A stretch of 64,000 nt of DNA from Magnolia sinica (Eukaryota; Streptophyta; Magnoliopsida; Magnoliales; Magnoliaceae), in the NCBI RefSeq assembly GCF_029962835.1, contig NC_080579.1, forward strand, positions 85,143,959 through 85,207,958, given 5' to 3'. A model generated the notes under the pieces. That model was not told where the DNA came from, made no database searches, and was given only the letters and a program-made list of their open reading frames with translations. Each line of letters begins with the position of its first letter. Within the stretch, counting starts at the first letter, position 1. Below, piece after piece: positions 1 through 10,100 of this stretch. A program made the translations under genes and the position numbers.

Positions 1-1119
1 CATTGGACCCAATCGTTTTCAGAATCTTAAATGGTCCAACACTGCGTGCTTGTAACTTCTTAATGGTACCTTGTGGGAACCGTTCTGGCCTCATCCTAGC
101 CATTACATAATCACCCTCATTAAATTCTTGAATTCTACGATGTAAGTTAGTTGAAATTTTGTATTGTTCATTACTAGCATTTATCGCCTCCTAATCTCTG
201 CATGCAACTCATGAATGTGATGGGAAAATGCATCAGCTGATTCTGAGGTCCGCTAGGTGACTGACATAGATAACAAATCTATGGGTAGTCTAGGTTTGTA
301 ACCACTAACAATCTTGAATGAACTCATACCCATGGACCTATTAACTAAACTGTTATATGCAAACTTGGCGACTGGCAGGATTAAGTCCCAAGTTTTAGTG
401 TGTTCACCCACCAAACATCGTAGTAGATTTTCGAGACTTAGATTCACAACCTCAGTTTAGCCATCAGTTTGAGGATAGTAGGCAGACGAGAACTAGAGTC
501 TCGTACCCATCATATGTCATAATGTCTTCAAAAAATAACTAGTAAACCGGACATCCTTGTTAGACACTATGGTCTGAGGCAAACCATGTAATCGAACCAC
601 CCCCTCAAAGAAAATTTTGGCTTTGTTGGACAAATCTGAGGTTTTAGAACAAGGGAGAAAGTGGGCCATTTTTGAAAAATGGTCCACGACCACAAAAATG
701 GAATTGCGCCTTTTAAGTGTCTTAGGAAATCCAAGCACGAAATCCATACTAATGTCTTGCCACGGTGCATGTGGCACTGGCAATGGCGTGTACAATCCAG
801 TATTTTGCTTCTTCTGTTTTGCAAATTGACATGTTCGACATTGCCCTAAAATTTTGGCTACATCTCGCTTGAGACTTGGCCAATAAAATCGATCCTCCAC
901 TAGGGCGATGGTTTTGTCTCGACCAGAATGGCCAACAATAACTCCAACATAAAGCTCCCAAATAAGGAAATCCCGGAGGGAAGTGCGGGGAATACAAAGT
1001 CGGTCTCCTTTGAAAAGGAAACCATCTTTCAACACAAACTTACCCGAACTATGCTGGGCACCTAAGAGTGACACGTATGTTCCCCCAAAATCCGGACACA
1101 TGGGATACTCGTCTTCCAA
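1..1119 (-). pseudogene. Gypsy integrase with C-terminal GPF module, broken
   Basis: The open part at 517-1119 has the zinc-binding region (GHSGRDKT, CRTCQFAKQ; the first of the two His is a Tyr) and the start of the catalytic core (DISMDFVLGFPK). The second catalytic position reads SNKDVRF where the family has SD, so the key Asp is Asn. Downstream, YYPQTDG is followed by a stop in place of Gln, then TEVVNLSLEN. Bases 1-180 encode the C-terminal module (MRPERFPQGTIKKL, VGPFKIL). A chromodomain would lie beyond the window edge. Not functional. Confidence 0.92.
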
Positions 1120-1460
1120 TTGCTAAAACCCGACTACTTCTACACTCAAGGAGTTGAGCAATGTCACTCTCTTACTAAGGGCATCGGCTGGTTTGTTATC
1201 GATCTCGGCTTTATGTTTTAGGATAAATGAATATTCCTAAAGAAACGCTGCCCACTTGGCATGCCTTGGGTTAAGCTTCTTTTGGGAATTCAAATACCTC
1301 AAAGCCTTGTGATAAGAAAACAAATAATTTCTCTCAGTGGAAGATAATGACGCCAATGACGTAGCGACTGCACTACCGCATAAAATTCTTTGTCATAAGT
1401 GGAATACTTTTGTTTTGCCTCATTCAGTTTCTCACTAAAATAGGCAACTGGATGACCCTC

Positions 1461-1706
1461 TTAGCTTAGTACTCCAATACCTATGCCTGAAGCATCACAC
1501 GCTACTTCAAAGACTTTAGAAAAATCTGGAAGACACATGACGGGAGCCTCTATCATCTTGCCCTTAATATCTTTGAATGCTTTAGCTGCGGCCTTAAACC
1601 ATATGAACTCCCCCTTTTTAATGCAATCAGTAACAGGAGCCATAATAGTACTAAATCCTCGAATGAACCGACAATAAAATGTAGCTAAGCCATGAAAGCT
1701 TCTCAC
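1461..1706 (-). pseudogene. Gypsy RT connection / RNase H start
   Basis: The minus-strand frame begins with the RT connection block ([18 protein letters not shown]) and runs into [16 protein letters not shown], the first RNase H block with its catalytic Asp. The remaining RNase H (about 1170-1460) is broken by stops. It lies directly between RT and integrase, as expected for gypsy. Confidence 0.88.
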
Positions 1707-1746
1707 ATCATGTATGTTCCGCGGTTCAGGCTAGTCAACCATGACT

Positions 1747-2460
1747 TTAACTTTTTCTAGATCTACTCGCATTCCTATAGACGACACTATGGACCCTGAA
1801 CGAATATTTCTTAAGGTTTCCACATAATCTCCCCACCCTCAGGACACTACAGACCTGCCTCAAGTGGTTGAGATGTAGCTCTTTAGTGGTACTATATATG
1901 ATTATGTCATCAAAATAAACCACTAAGAACTTCCCCATAAAGGGTCTTAAAACCTGGGTCATCACACGCATAAAAGTATTGGGTACATTAGTCAAGCTAA
2001 AAGGTATGACCAACCACTCGTACAACCCATCCTTCGTCTTGAAGGCTGTCTTCCACTCATCTCCACGGCGTATGCGTATTTAGTGATACCCATTCTTGAG
2101 GTCTATCTTGGAAAAAATGGTGGATATGGCCATCATGTCTAACATATCATCAAGCCTCGGTATCGGAAACCGATACTTGATCGTGATCTTATTAATGGCC
2201 CTACTGTCCACACACATCTGCCACGTACCATCTTTCTTAGGCGTTAATAGCGTTGGTACGGCACACGGACTCATGCTCTCAAGGATGAAACCCTTTCGCA
2301 GGTGCTCATTTACCTGCCTATGCAATAATGCATGCTCTGTAGGATTCATCTTGTAATGAGGAAAGTTCAATAAAGTAGACCCCCGGGACGAGATCAATGG
2401 CATGCTGGATGTCCCGCATAGGTGGAAGTTCATCCAGTAAATCCTTAGGGAATACATCAC
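1747..2460 (-). pseudogene. Gypsy reverse transcriptase, broken
   Basis: RT blocks are readable in two frames: [19 protein letters not shown], then [11 protein letters not shown] (first catalytic Asp) in 2080-2460, and the YFDDI catalytic pair in 1747-2025. A frame change lies between 2025 and 2080. The upstream Met of the longer open frame is not meaningful. The catalytic residues survive, but the frame does not. Confidence 0.9.
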
Positions 2461-2552
2461 TGTACTCCTCGAGAACCGAATTCATCTCAGGGGGTAACTC
2501 TACATGAACCTCGGGTGTAACTTCCCTAGCCATTAGGGCGTACGTCGTCGAA

Positions 2553-2878
2553 TCATCCTGTCTCTTTCTCAAACTCTTTTGCATTTATGATATGTAGAGA
2601 CTTCGGAATAGATTTCCTCACATCCTTCCTTGACTCACTCGTTTTCACATCCCTAGCCTTGTCCGTGTGGGTTTTGGGTGGCAACGGATTAATCTTGATT
2701 TTCTTGCCCTCATGCGTGAATGTACATGCATTCGAGCGACAAAAAATTGTGACATCTCTATCGTATAACCACGGCCTCCCGAGAATGATGTGACCTACAT
2801 CCATAGGTAAAACATCACACTACAACATGTCTTTATATGAATCGATTTGGATGAGGACTAAACACTGCTGGGTTTAGT
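2553..2878 (-). pseudogene. Gypsy protease C-terminal segment
   Basis: The minus-strand frame contains PMDVGHIILGRPWLYDRDV, the typical end of a Ty3/gypsy aspartic protease domain (ILLGRPW block). The catalytic DSG lies further upstream and is not present: the sequence is cut at 2878 by the neighbouring LTR. The frame continues into the protease-RT linker at 2318-2584, which contains the recognisable [15 protein letters not shown] block. Fragment of a dead element. Confidence 0.8.
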
Positions 2879-4065
2879 TGATGCGGACACCAGGTCATTT
2901 AAAGTATATCAATGCAGGAAGCGTGCGTTACCCGTGTCAATGTGGTTAGATGACGAGTACGGGTCGAGTCTCTAGAAGTTGAAGACCTTACACATGTGTT
3001 CGTGGCATGTGTAAGTTGCATAAAGGAGATATTTAGACCATTGGATCACAAGGATGGTGTGATCGGACCATTGGATTGTCACGGCCTGCCTTCATTATAC
3101 CACCTTCACGGCGCTATCATTCGGGCCCATCGGGCATCTTAAATTTGTATTTAGTTTATGAACATTTGATTTATTTAAGTTTTGAGACAGTTTGCGCATA
3201 ATTTTGTGTGAATTTCTCTCTTTTTCTTTTTTTTTTTAAATTTTTTTTAGTAGGGGTGTTTTGGTAATTTCATGTAATTACGAATTTATAAGAGTTGCCC
3301 TAAACCTATAGCATGTTCTGTTATGTTTATGAAAGAAAAATGAGAGCTTTTTTGCTTCTGACGATTTCGTCTTCGACTTCCAGTGATTGGAAGAGGGCGT
3401 GAGGCCTAGGGAAGTGATTTCTCATCCTCTACTTCTTTCTTTTCTCAAGGTACTTTTTTTCTCTAACCCTACTCTCTTCCTTTTCTCCTAAAATCTTTAG
3501 ATCTAGAAGCCGATCTTGTTTCTTTTTATTTAAATCATTGGATATCAAAAGATTTTCAGCCCTACATAAAACCCGTCTCCCAAATCTAAATTTGAAGAAC
3601 TACCAATTCTTTTCGGAATTTTCCACATTTCCCAATTCAGGAAATTCTTATTTTTCTGGATTAGAAAATCCCCTTGGATTGTTAGACAGACCTATTACAA
3701 GATGAAAGTTCTATCTTACTCCGGTGGTAGACTCTTAGGAGTTCCAACACCTGGTTGAGGGTTCGAGTACCATAGGTGGTGAAATTCCACTACAGTGTGA
3801 GTGTGTGGTGGTGTGTATGCGTGTGTTAAAAAAAAGAAAAGAAAAAGAAAGCTCTATCTTTCGCCGGATCCAACTAAAATCAGATTTTAAGATTTAATAC
3901 TTCGTGTTTGTGATGGATGGCCGTAATCAATGCTATATTAACCTTATTTCTTTCTTGTGTTTATGATGTATAAACTGATATTTTATCTGTTTTTTAAAGA
4001 TTGCATAAATCCGCCTCTTTTAAATACCATGCTCATTTAAGATTGGATTAGGCCATCCTACATCA
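2879..4065 (+). mobile_element. LTR of a second retrotransposon (about 1.19 kb)
   Basis: It begins TGATGCGGACACC and ends CTACATCA, so the termini TGATG/CATCA are a 5-bp inverted pair of the TG...CA type. Five bases after the end is a strong initiator-Met tRNA primer-binding site (4071). The LTR interrupts the gypsy pol remnant at 2878. A SINE is inserted at 3718-3846. The first 350 bases recur in inverted orientation at 4225-4549. No coding region of this element follows, and I found no target duplication (flanks TTAGT and TTATC differ). Superfamily not determinable. Confidence 0.7.
3718..3846 (+). mobile_element. tRNA-derived SINE, family 1
   Basis: Pol III box A-like (GGTGGTAGACTC) and box B-like (GGTTCGAGTACC) motifs are followed by GGTGGTGAAATTCCAC, a TG-rich stretch and an A-rich tail. 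The insertion is flanked by a 14-base target duplication with one mismatch: GAAAGTTCTATCTT (3704-3717) and GAAAGCTCTATCTT (3847-3860). Other copies lie at 49410, 50193 and, on the minus strand, 53125-53297. It sits inside the LTR above and is therefore younger. Confidence 0.85.
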
Positions 4066-4070
4066 ATTAT

Positions 4071-4085
4071 TGGTATCAAAGCTTA
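4071..4085 (+). other. Primer-binding site (tRNA-iMet type)
   Basis: TGGTATCAAAGCTTA matches the common plant LTR-element primer site TGGTATCAGAGC at 11 of 12 bases. It sits 5 bases downstream of the LTR end at 4065, which fixes the LTR orientation as plus. Confidence 0.7.
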
Positions 4086-4224
4086 AGTTTCTTGCATTGG
4101 GTCATCTTAGATTGAGTTATCAAGAGTCTAGATTTTTATTTTTATATATTATTATTATTTTTTCTAGGGTTTCATGCATAGCATATAGTGTTTAGATCTG
4201 AAAATTTCAAATTTGCATTTAAAA

Positions 4225-4549
4225 AAAAAAAAAAAGAAAAAGAAAAGAAAAAAAAAGAAATTCGCAAACTATCTCAAAACTTAAATAAATCAAATGTTCA
4301 TAAATTAAATGCAAATTTAAGATGCCCGATGGGCCCCAATGATAGCGCCGTGAAGGTGGTGTAATGATCACACCATCCTCGCGATCCAATGGTCTAAATA
4401 TCTCCTTTAGGCAACTTACACATGTTACGAACACGTGTAAGGTCTTCAATTTCTAGAAATCCAATTCGTACTCGTCATCTAACCACATTGATACGGGTAA
4501 TGCACGCTTCCTGTGTTAATATACTTTGAATGGCCTGGTGTCTGCATCA
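4225..4549 (-). repeat. Inverted copy of the first ~350 bp of the LTR at 2879
   Basis: The reverse complement of this stretch starts TGATGCAGACACCAGG at 4549 and follows 2879-3235 base for base with scattered differences, including a shorter middle part. Both arms end in a T-rich tract (about 3225-3240 and 4219-4250). The two arms face each other across about 1 kb containing the rest of the LTR and the primer site. Confidence 0.88.
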
Positions 4550-4699
4550 TTATCAAAAATGGGTCTCATACATGTTTATAAACATTTTTAAAATATAAAG
4601 AAATGATGTTCGACACACATCATGGTGGGGTCCACACAGCTCGACTTCATGGGAAGTTCCCATGAGGTCGACCTTATAGTACCATTACCCATATCTTGA

Positions 4700-4966
4700 C
4701 TCTTGACTATTGAAAGAGAAAAAGGAAAAGAATGTTAGAATGATAAATGAATGAGAGAATGAGGGAAAGAAAGTAAATGAAGAGAGAGAATGGGAAAGAA
4801 AGAAAGTAAAAGAACAGTCATAGAGATTAGAGAATGAGAATGAGAAGAGAAAGAAAGTGAAAGAAAATAGATAGAGATTAGAGTATGAGGTTGAGAGAAA
4901 GAAAGTGAAAGAAGAGGAGAGAATGAGAGATATAGATTAGAAAGCGACATTGAGAGAATACAAGAT
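4700..4966 (+). repeat. Purine-rich degenerate repeat
   Basis: About 270 bases with almost only A and G on the plus strand, built from degenerate repeats of GAGAATGAGA and GAAAGAAAGTGAAAG. No coding content. It directly precedes SINE 4977-5114, whose target duplication TAGAATGAGA is taken from this repeat. Confidence 0.75.
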
Positions 4967-4976
4967 TAGAATGAGA

Positions 4977-5114
4977 GGGTCCAGCTCCATGGCTTAGTGG
5001 TAGACAATCTCTGTTTTAACATTGATATCATGAGATCGAGTGCCCATGTGATGTGTGGGTGTGTGAGTAGTGTAGGTTTGTGTGTAATTTTTTTTTTATT
5101 TTTTATAAAGTAGA
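4977..5114 (+). mobile_element. tRNA-derived SINE, second family
   Basis: The head CCATGGCTTAGTGGTAGAC resembles a tRNA box A; GAGATCGAGTGCC resembles box B. A TG-rich part and a T-run follow. The direct flank TAGAATGAGA occurs at 4967-4976 and again at 5115-5124. The head differs from the 3718 family, so it is another family, though the TG-rich 3' part is similar. Because the flank is itself repetitive, the duplication is less certain than at 3718. Confidence 0.7.
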
Positions 5115-5299
5115 TAGAATGAGAAAGTGAGATCAAAATGGGGCTTGAATCTTTGATTCTTGTGAGAGAGAATGCTTCTTGATTCTTGAGGAATGAGGCT
5201 TGAAGCCTTGAATTTTCGCTTCTTGAATGAGGCTTGCTTCCTGTTCTTCAAGTAAATGAAGAGATTTCACCAAGAGAGAGATTATGGGAGAGTGATTAG

Positions 5300-5302
<3 letters not shown>

Positions 5303-5361
<59 letters not shown>
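5303..5361 (+). repeat. (GA)n microsatellite
   Basis: About 29 uninterrupted GA units. Long open frames through it on both strands are artefacts of the dinucleotide repeat. Confidence 0.98.
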
Positions 5362-5362
<1 letters not shown>

Positions 5363-5940
5363 ATTGCAAATGGGGAGGGGGGAAGTGCCTTTTTATAGGC
5401 AAATGCTCCCATTTTCGAAAAAAAGAAACAAAATAAAGTCAAACAGTAGATTTCTGACCGTTGGAGGCATATGCGATCGCATATCACATTATGCCATATT
5501 CGATCGCATATGTGATTGTGCGATCTCACATGACAACACCGATACAAACAAATGGGCATATAAACAATCTTATAACTTGGGCTTTAGCTTCAACGTATTC
5601 GAGATGCTCTTGATCATGTTTAACATAATGTTCTGAAGTGTTTGATGCATGAACAGAGACAAACTGAATATCCCGTTGTTGGGAGCCACGTGTGTAGATG
5701 TTTTGATTGAGATATGCTAATAGAAATAATCTAAAAGCAAATTATTATAGTTATTCGTGATGAATATTATGAATATCCATTTTCCTCATGATGATGGGCT
5801 TAGTGCAAATTTGGAAAACCAACCAAGTGATTAGGCAATAGTAAAGGAGACTGCAATTTTTTGGGGACTTAACTGGCTGAAAAGTGGAATGTAAAGCAGG
5901 TCACTACCAATATTTCATAGGGGATAGATTATGTTCTTGC
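5362..5940. other. Gene-free stretch with two CGATCG palindromes
   Basis: No coding signal recognised. At 5469-5484 is the perfect 16-base palindrome ATATGCGATCGCATAT, followed at 5495-5512 by a near copy (CATATTCGATCGCATATG). Such clustered short palindromes resemble the ends of the hAT elements seen elsewhere in this window, but no boundary or target duplication was found here. Confidence 0.5.
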
Positions 5941-5949
5941 AGTGGCTGG

Positions 5950-6610
5950 GTCAACATTTCTGGAAACATACACTCAAGAAGGCTAAAAATCAACCTAGGA
6001 GAAACAAGGGCCATGAGAGAAGTAGCTGCAGTTCAATATAAACCTATCTTGAACTCCTTTTCTCTTGATGATTGTGATCTTTTTTGATTTTTACTCTGGT
6101 AATCTTCAATAAGCGACACACAGAGATCCTTTTGAACCTAGTGTTTCAATTCATTAGTAAAACAAAGCATCTCAAACGTTGGTTATAAGTTACAAACCTT
6201 GAGGTCCTTTTTGTTGTTACTAGATGGAATTTTCTGTAGTATCAAATAATACCCCATAAAAGGAAAACGACTACCTTGAAAAGAAAAAATTAGAGAAAAA
6301 GAAAAAGAAAATCTAGCAAGACAGTTTGCACCCCTTCAAATCCTTTTCCGTGGCAGTGACTGTGGAGGATGATTCAAGTAATGCAATCTCATGGGCTACA
6401 TCAGAACCATGGCAGTTATACTAAATGATAAATGAAGTCAGTATCTTGGTGGCAGCCCTAAATGTTCTTGGAGAGCAAATAGCTTAGCAGATTCTCTTGC
6501 AAAAGAATGTGCACCTTGTCATAATCTTGTTTTGTCTCTCTCTTTTTCCTTTGTCTTGAAGGATTTTGTATCATTTATGCTATCGAATAAATTCTTGTAA
6601 TCAATAACAA
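5950..6610 (+). pseudogene. Plant RNase H-like domain remnant (LINE-type)
   Basis: Scattered frames match the RNase H-like domain found at the end of many plant LINE polyproteins: VEDDSSNAISWATSEPW around 6360, and WRANSLADSLAKEC around 6465, the AN..AD.LAK block near the end of the domain. A weaker INLGETRAMREVAAV block lies near 5985. Stops and shifts separate them. A retained host RNase H-like gene is less likely. Confidence 0.55.
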
Positions 6611-7033
6611 TGAAGAATCTATTACTGAACATATATTCTCATATCAATTTGTCTCTTTGGGAAGTGTTCCATTTTATTACGGACTCTACTTCCACAATAT
6701 CATTTGCTGATGGGAAAAATATTTTGATGCGCGTGGATGTGTGGTTTGCCCATAGATGGGAGCTATTTGTTGTATAGAAATGAAAGCAGCCATACAAGTG
6801 AGAAATTGATATTCAAGTCTACACCCTTACGAAAGCGTGTCCCTAAATGAAATCTTCATTGTGATTGACTTGGAACTTCTTATTTTAATTTCCGTGTTGG
6901 TAACTTTATTACTTTTTCAACACATTGACAGTTTGACACTGTTTTCCACTGTTACTTTCATGATCATTCAACACATTCTCTGGCACCAATCGAGATCTAC
7001 CCTTTTGTGATCGTATCTTCTGGATGATGGCAG

Positions 7034-7141
7034 GCTGGAGTTTTACATCATAGTACTAGCCCAACCACTCCATCTTCTCCATTAGAGAAAGACAAAAATT
7101 CTAGTGGATACGAAAACATTCCCGGAGCTCCAAAACTTAAG
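7034..7141 (+). CDS. Exon a of the unidentified gene (36 codons)
   Basis: Acceptor GATGGCAG, donor AAG/GTACAT, phase 0 at both ends. Ser/Thr/Pro-rich at first, then [12 protein letters not shown]. Confidence 0.65.
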
Positions 7142-10100
7142 GTACATCTTTTGCATTGTTGTACCTTTTTTGCCTGTGTTTTGGATATGCACATCCATAT
7201 CTTTTGTTTGCTCTTCCTTGTATTCACTTTTTTCTGCATAAGATAATTATTGTTTTACTACAGAAGCTGTTACAGTTTTATTTGAACATTTTACTTCCTA
7301 GTGGAATCCTCCTAAAAGATGAAAAGGGAGTCATACTATTGTGGAGATGTTTTAGGAGCAACAATTCCCATCAATATAAATCATTGAATTCTTAGTTTTT
7401 TAACACACATGCCGGCAGTTTTTTAACCCAAGTTAATGATCTAATAAGTTGTTATACATCCATTCTTGAATGTCACAAAATACAAACTGATAGCCTCAGT
7501 ATACTGTGCATGTCCTTGGGTCAAGGGTCACATAATTCTTCTTGTTTGATGCCCTCTACAGAGCATTGCTTCATGACTCCTGGTGATATTCTCCCTTGGT
7601 TGTGCCATTGTTGGTTTGGTTGTATCTCTGTAGCTGCTGAATACTGTAGTACTTCTGTACTATTCCGGTTCCAAATCTGGAAAGTGGTTAGGGCAGTCAA
7701 CGGGTGGGTTAGGGCCAGGCCGTGATGGGCCAAAAGAAGCAGGCTTGAGCCCGGCCTGTGATGATTGTGCATGGCTCAGACCTGAGTGGAGCCTGACCCT
7801 AGCCATCCTCCTTTGTGCAACATCTAGGCTGTACGTTATGTATGCCCAATCAAGCATGAAATTGACAAGAATGCCCTTGAAACCTGAAATAGGCTGGGCT
7901 GGGCCTGGTTTGGCTTGGGCTGACAAGCTCTTAGACACAGCCTGAGCCTGCCCAACTAATAAAAGTGCCTAACTTTAGGCCCAGGTGAGGTCCTCTGGCC
8001 TAGTATTTCAGCCCAAGCTTGGCCTGAAGTGGGCCAAGCCCGAAGGCTTGACAGACAAGCCCAGTCAATTGACAGCCCGAAAAGTTGTTATATGCAAATC
8101 CATCGGCAGGGATATAGATATCAGTTCCCTGTCGAACTCATTATTCCATTATCCATCATAGTAACTCCTTATAATGCTACCCGCTGGTTGCATGGTTCAG
8201 TGAAGAACTCATGGTAAGTACTGGATTTGCATTAACCTAGTTCCTAATTTACTAAGTTGTGCTATAGGGTAATCTTCTAGCTGAGGTGGCTTCCTCCCTT
8301 AAGATGCGAAGGCTCGCAATGCAAGGCTCTATGTACAGTAAAGAGCAGGTAATGCTTCTCAGAGAAAAAGGAACTGGTATAATTGTTTCTGTAATTAATC
8401 CTACGTACATGTTTCGAATGTTGAAATGATTTTGAGTGCCAAGTAACTTTCTATTTTTATTTTTTGTAAAGCATGGTTGTTGGAATTTCTATCCGTTTAA
8501 CAAACATACAAGGTTGGGCATGGAAATACCAGTGAATCATGTTTCTGATTGGAACATTGTGAGGACTTCCGACGTTGAAAATGTGTCATTTCTATGAATG
8601 TGTGTCAATTAGATTCTCCATGGCTTCTGTTTTCCGACTAACTGACCTGAAGTAACAATTCCTCTTGTGTCATCAAGAAGCTTAAACCTGTTGTTGTTGA
8701 TGATCAGTTGCACCCCAGCCTTAGTTCAAGACAAACTCTGCCTGATATTTTGAAACGGCTCCTGTCATTGTCTGACATAGGGAAAATCCACACCCCTACC
8801 CTATTCACATCTATATTTCATATCTTCTCAAATCAATAATGGGATGACGTGCAGTTGTTGTATGTGTCTGTCCAGCGATAGTCTCAAACTATGTGGTTAG
8901 GCCAATGCGATTGACAGCTGCATTGGAAATTTCTCATTTCCTTATGATTGCAGGTTGTATTCCAACACCTGTGTGTGCAGTACCAGAGTCCCTTAACCGA
9001 TTTAGTAAGTTTTACGTATTAAATGTGTGGCAAGAACTTTAAAATTAGAATGCAGTGTACGATAGGCAATGATAGCAACAATCTAGGTTGGTCCTTGCAA
9101 GATGCAATTCAATGACCAACAGTCTAATGGAAACAATATTTTGCCTTAGTATTCTTAATTATGAACTTAGCTAAGTGCACAGGCATGTGCAATAAAGCTT
9201 GTATACACACCACACATGCACCAGCATGGCACATACATGTGAGATCTAATCCATCTATCAGGTTGGTCCCACCTTGTACATGTTCCCAAAAATAAAAATC
9301 TGGTCCAATGAGCATGTGGACCCCAATATTGGAAACAGGTGGATGGGCTAGAAAATTTCAGCCAGTTTTTTCAGAGCCGTTCCCACCTGAACCAGTGGAT
9401 CAACCTGATTCTTGCTCTAGGGCATCAATATAGTGGTGCCGTTCTGGTGGATCAATTGAATCTTGGACTTATTGTGCCATGTTGGGAAATGTGTGGGCAG
9501 TTGTTGCTTGTAACTAAGCACCATTATGCTTTATCCATTGTATGCTTTAATTAATTTATCTTTCACACCACCCAAAAGGACGTGGGTGGAGGTAGTAAGA
9601 AAAGACTTAGGTCCTATGGTCTAATTGAAGTCATGGCCCTTGATAGAGTGGAATGGCGGGAAAGAATTCATATAGTCGAACCCAATTAGTTGGGATAAGG
9701 TTTAGATGATGGTGATGATGCCTGTTAGAATAAAAATAATTTCCCCTAATCAGCGTTCTTATATTTGAAATATCATTTCCATGATTGTGATTTGGTGGTC
9801 AATTTTTCTGCTAATTGTTCAATAACTTACTTTGGTCTTAGATTACAAAGGAAAAAAGAAAAAGAAAAAAAAGGCTTTTACCTGTGGTGAAATGATCCAA
9901 TATTTCTGGAGGCTCCTGTTTGCTTGTTTTCTGAAACTGGAAAATTGTAAATGATTTAAGGTTCCAGGGCTAAAGGGGGTGAATTCAACAGTTAGGTTCT
10001 AAATCCCAAATAAAGGAAAGCGGTACATGTTAGCTACTGGAAGTTACCAAACTAGCCATCATTGTTCAGGAATGCACAGAATGTTGATTTCGTGCAGCCA

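Larger units (their letters stand above)
1..2878 (-). mobile_element. Ty3/gypsy retrotransposon, decayed pol region
   Basis: Reading the minus strand from high to low coordinates gives the Ty3/gypsy order: protease end, reverse transcriptase, RNase H, integrase, integrase C-terminal GPF module. The frame is broken by many stops and shifts, so the copy is dead. The left side runs off the window, so the 3' LTR is not seen. The right side stops at base 2878, where a different LTR (TGATGC...) starts; gag and the 5' LTR are therefore missing or displaced. The order protease-RT-RNase H-integrase separates gypsy from copia. Confidence 0.93.

Noticed and set aside
2879..4549. Target-site duplication around the whole inverted unit
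   Set aside because: Flanks TTAGT and TTATC share only three bases; not enough to call.
5256..5636. 126-codon open frame
   Set aside because: Carried by the (GA)n microsatellite; no domain.
8029..8217. Possible exon before GTAAGT at 8216
   Set aside because: Joining it to exon b brings a stop, and exon a joins exon b directly in phase. Sequence belongs to an intron repeat.
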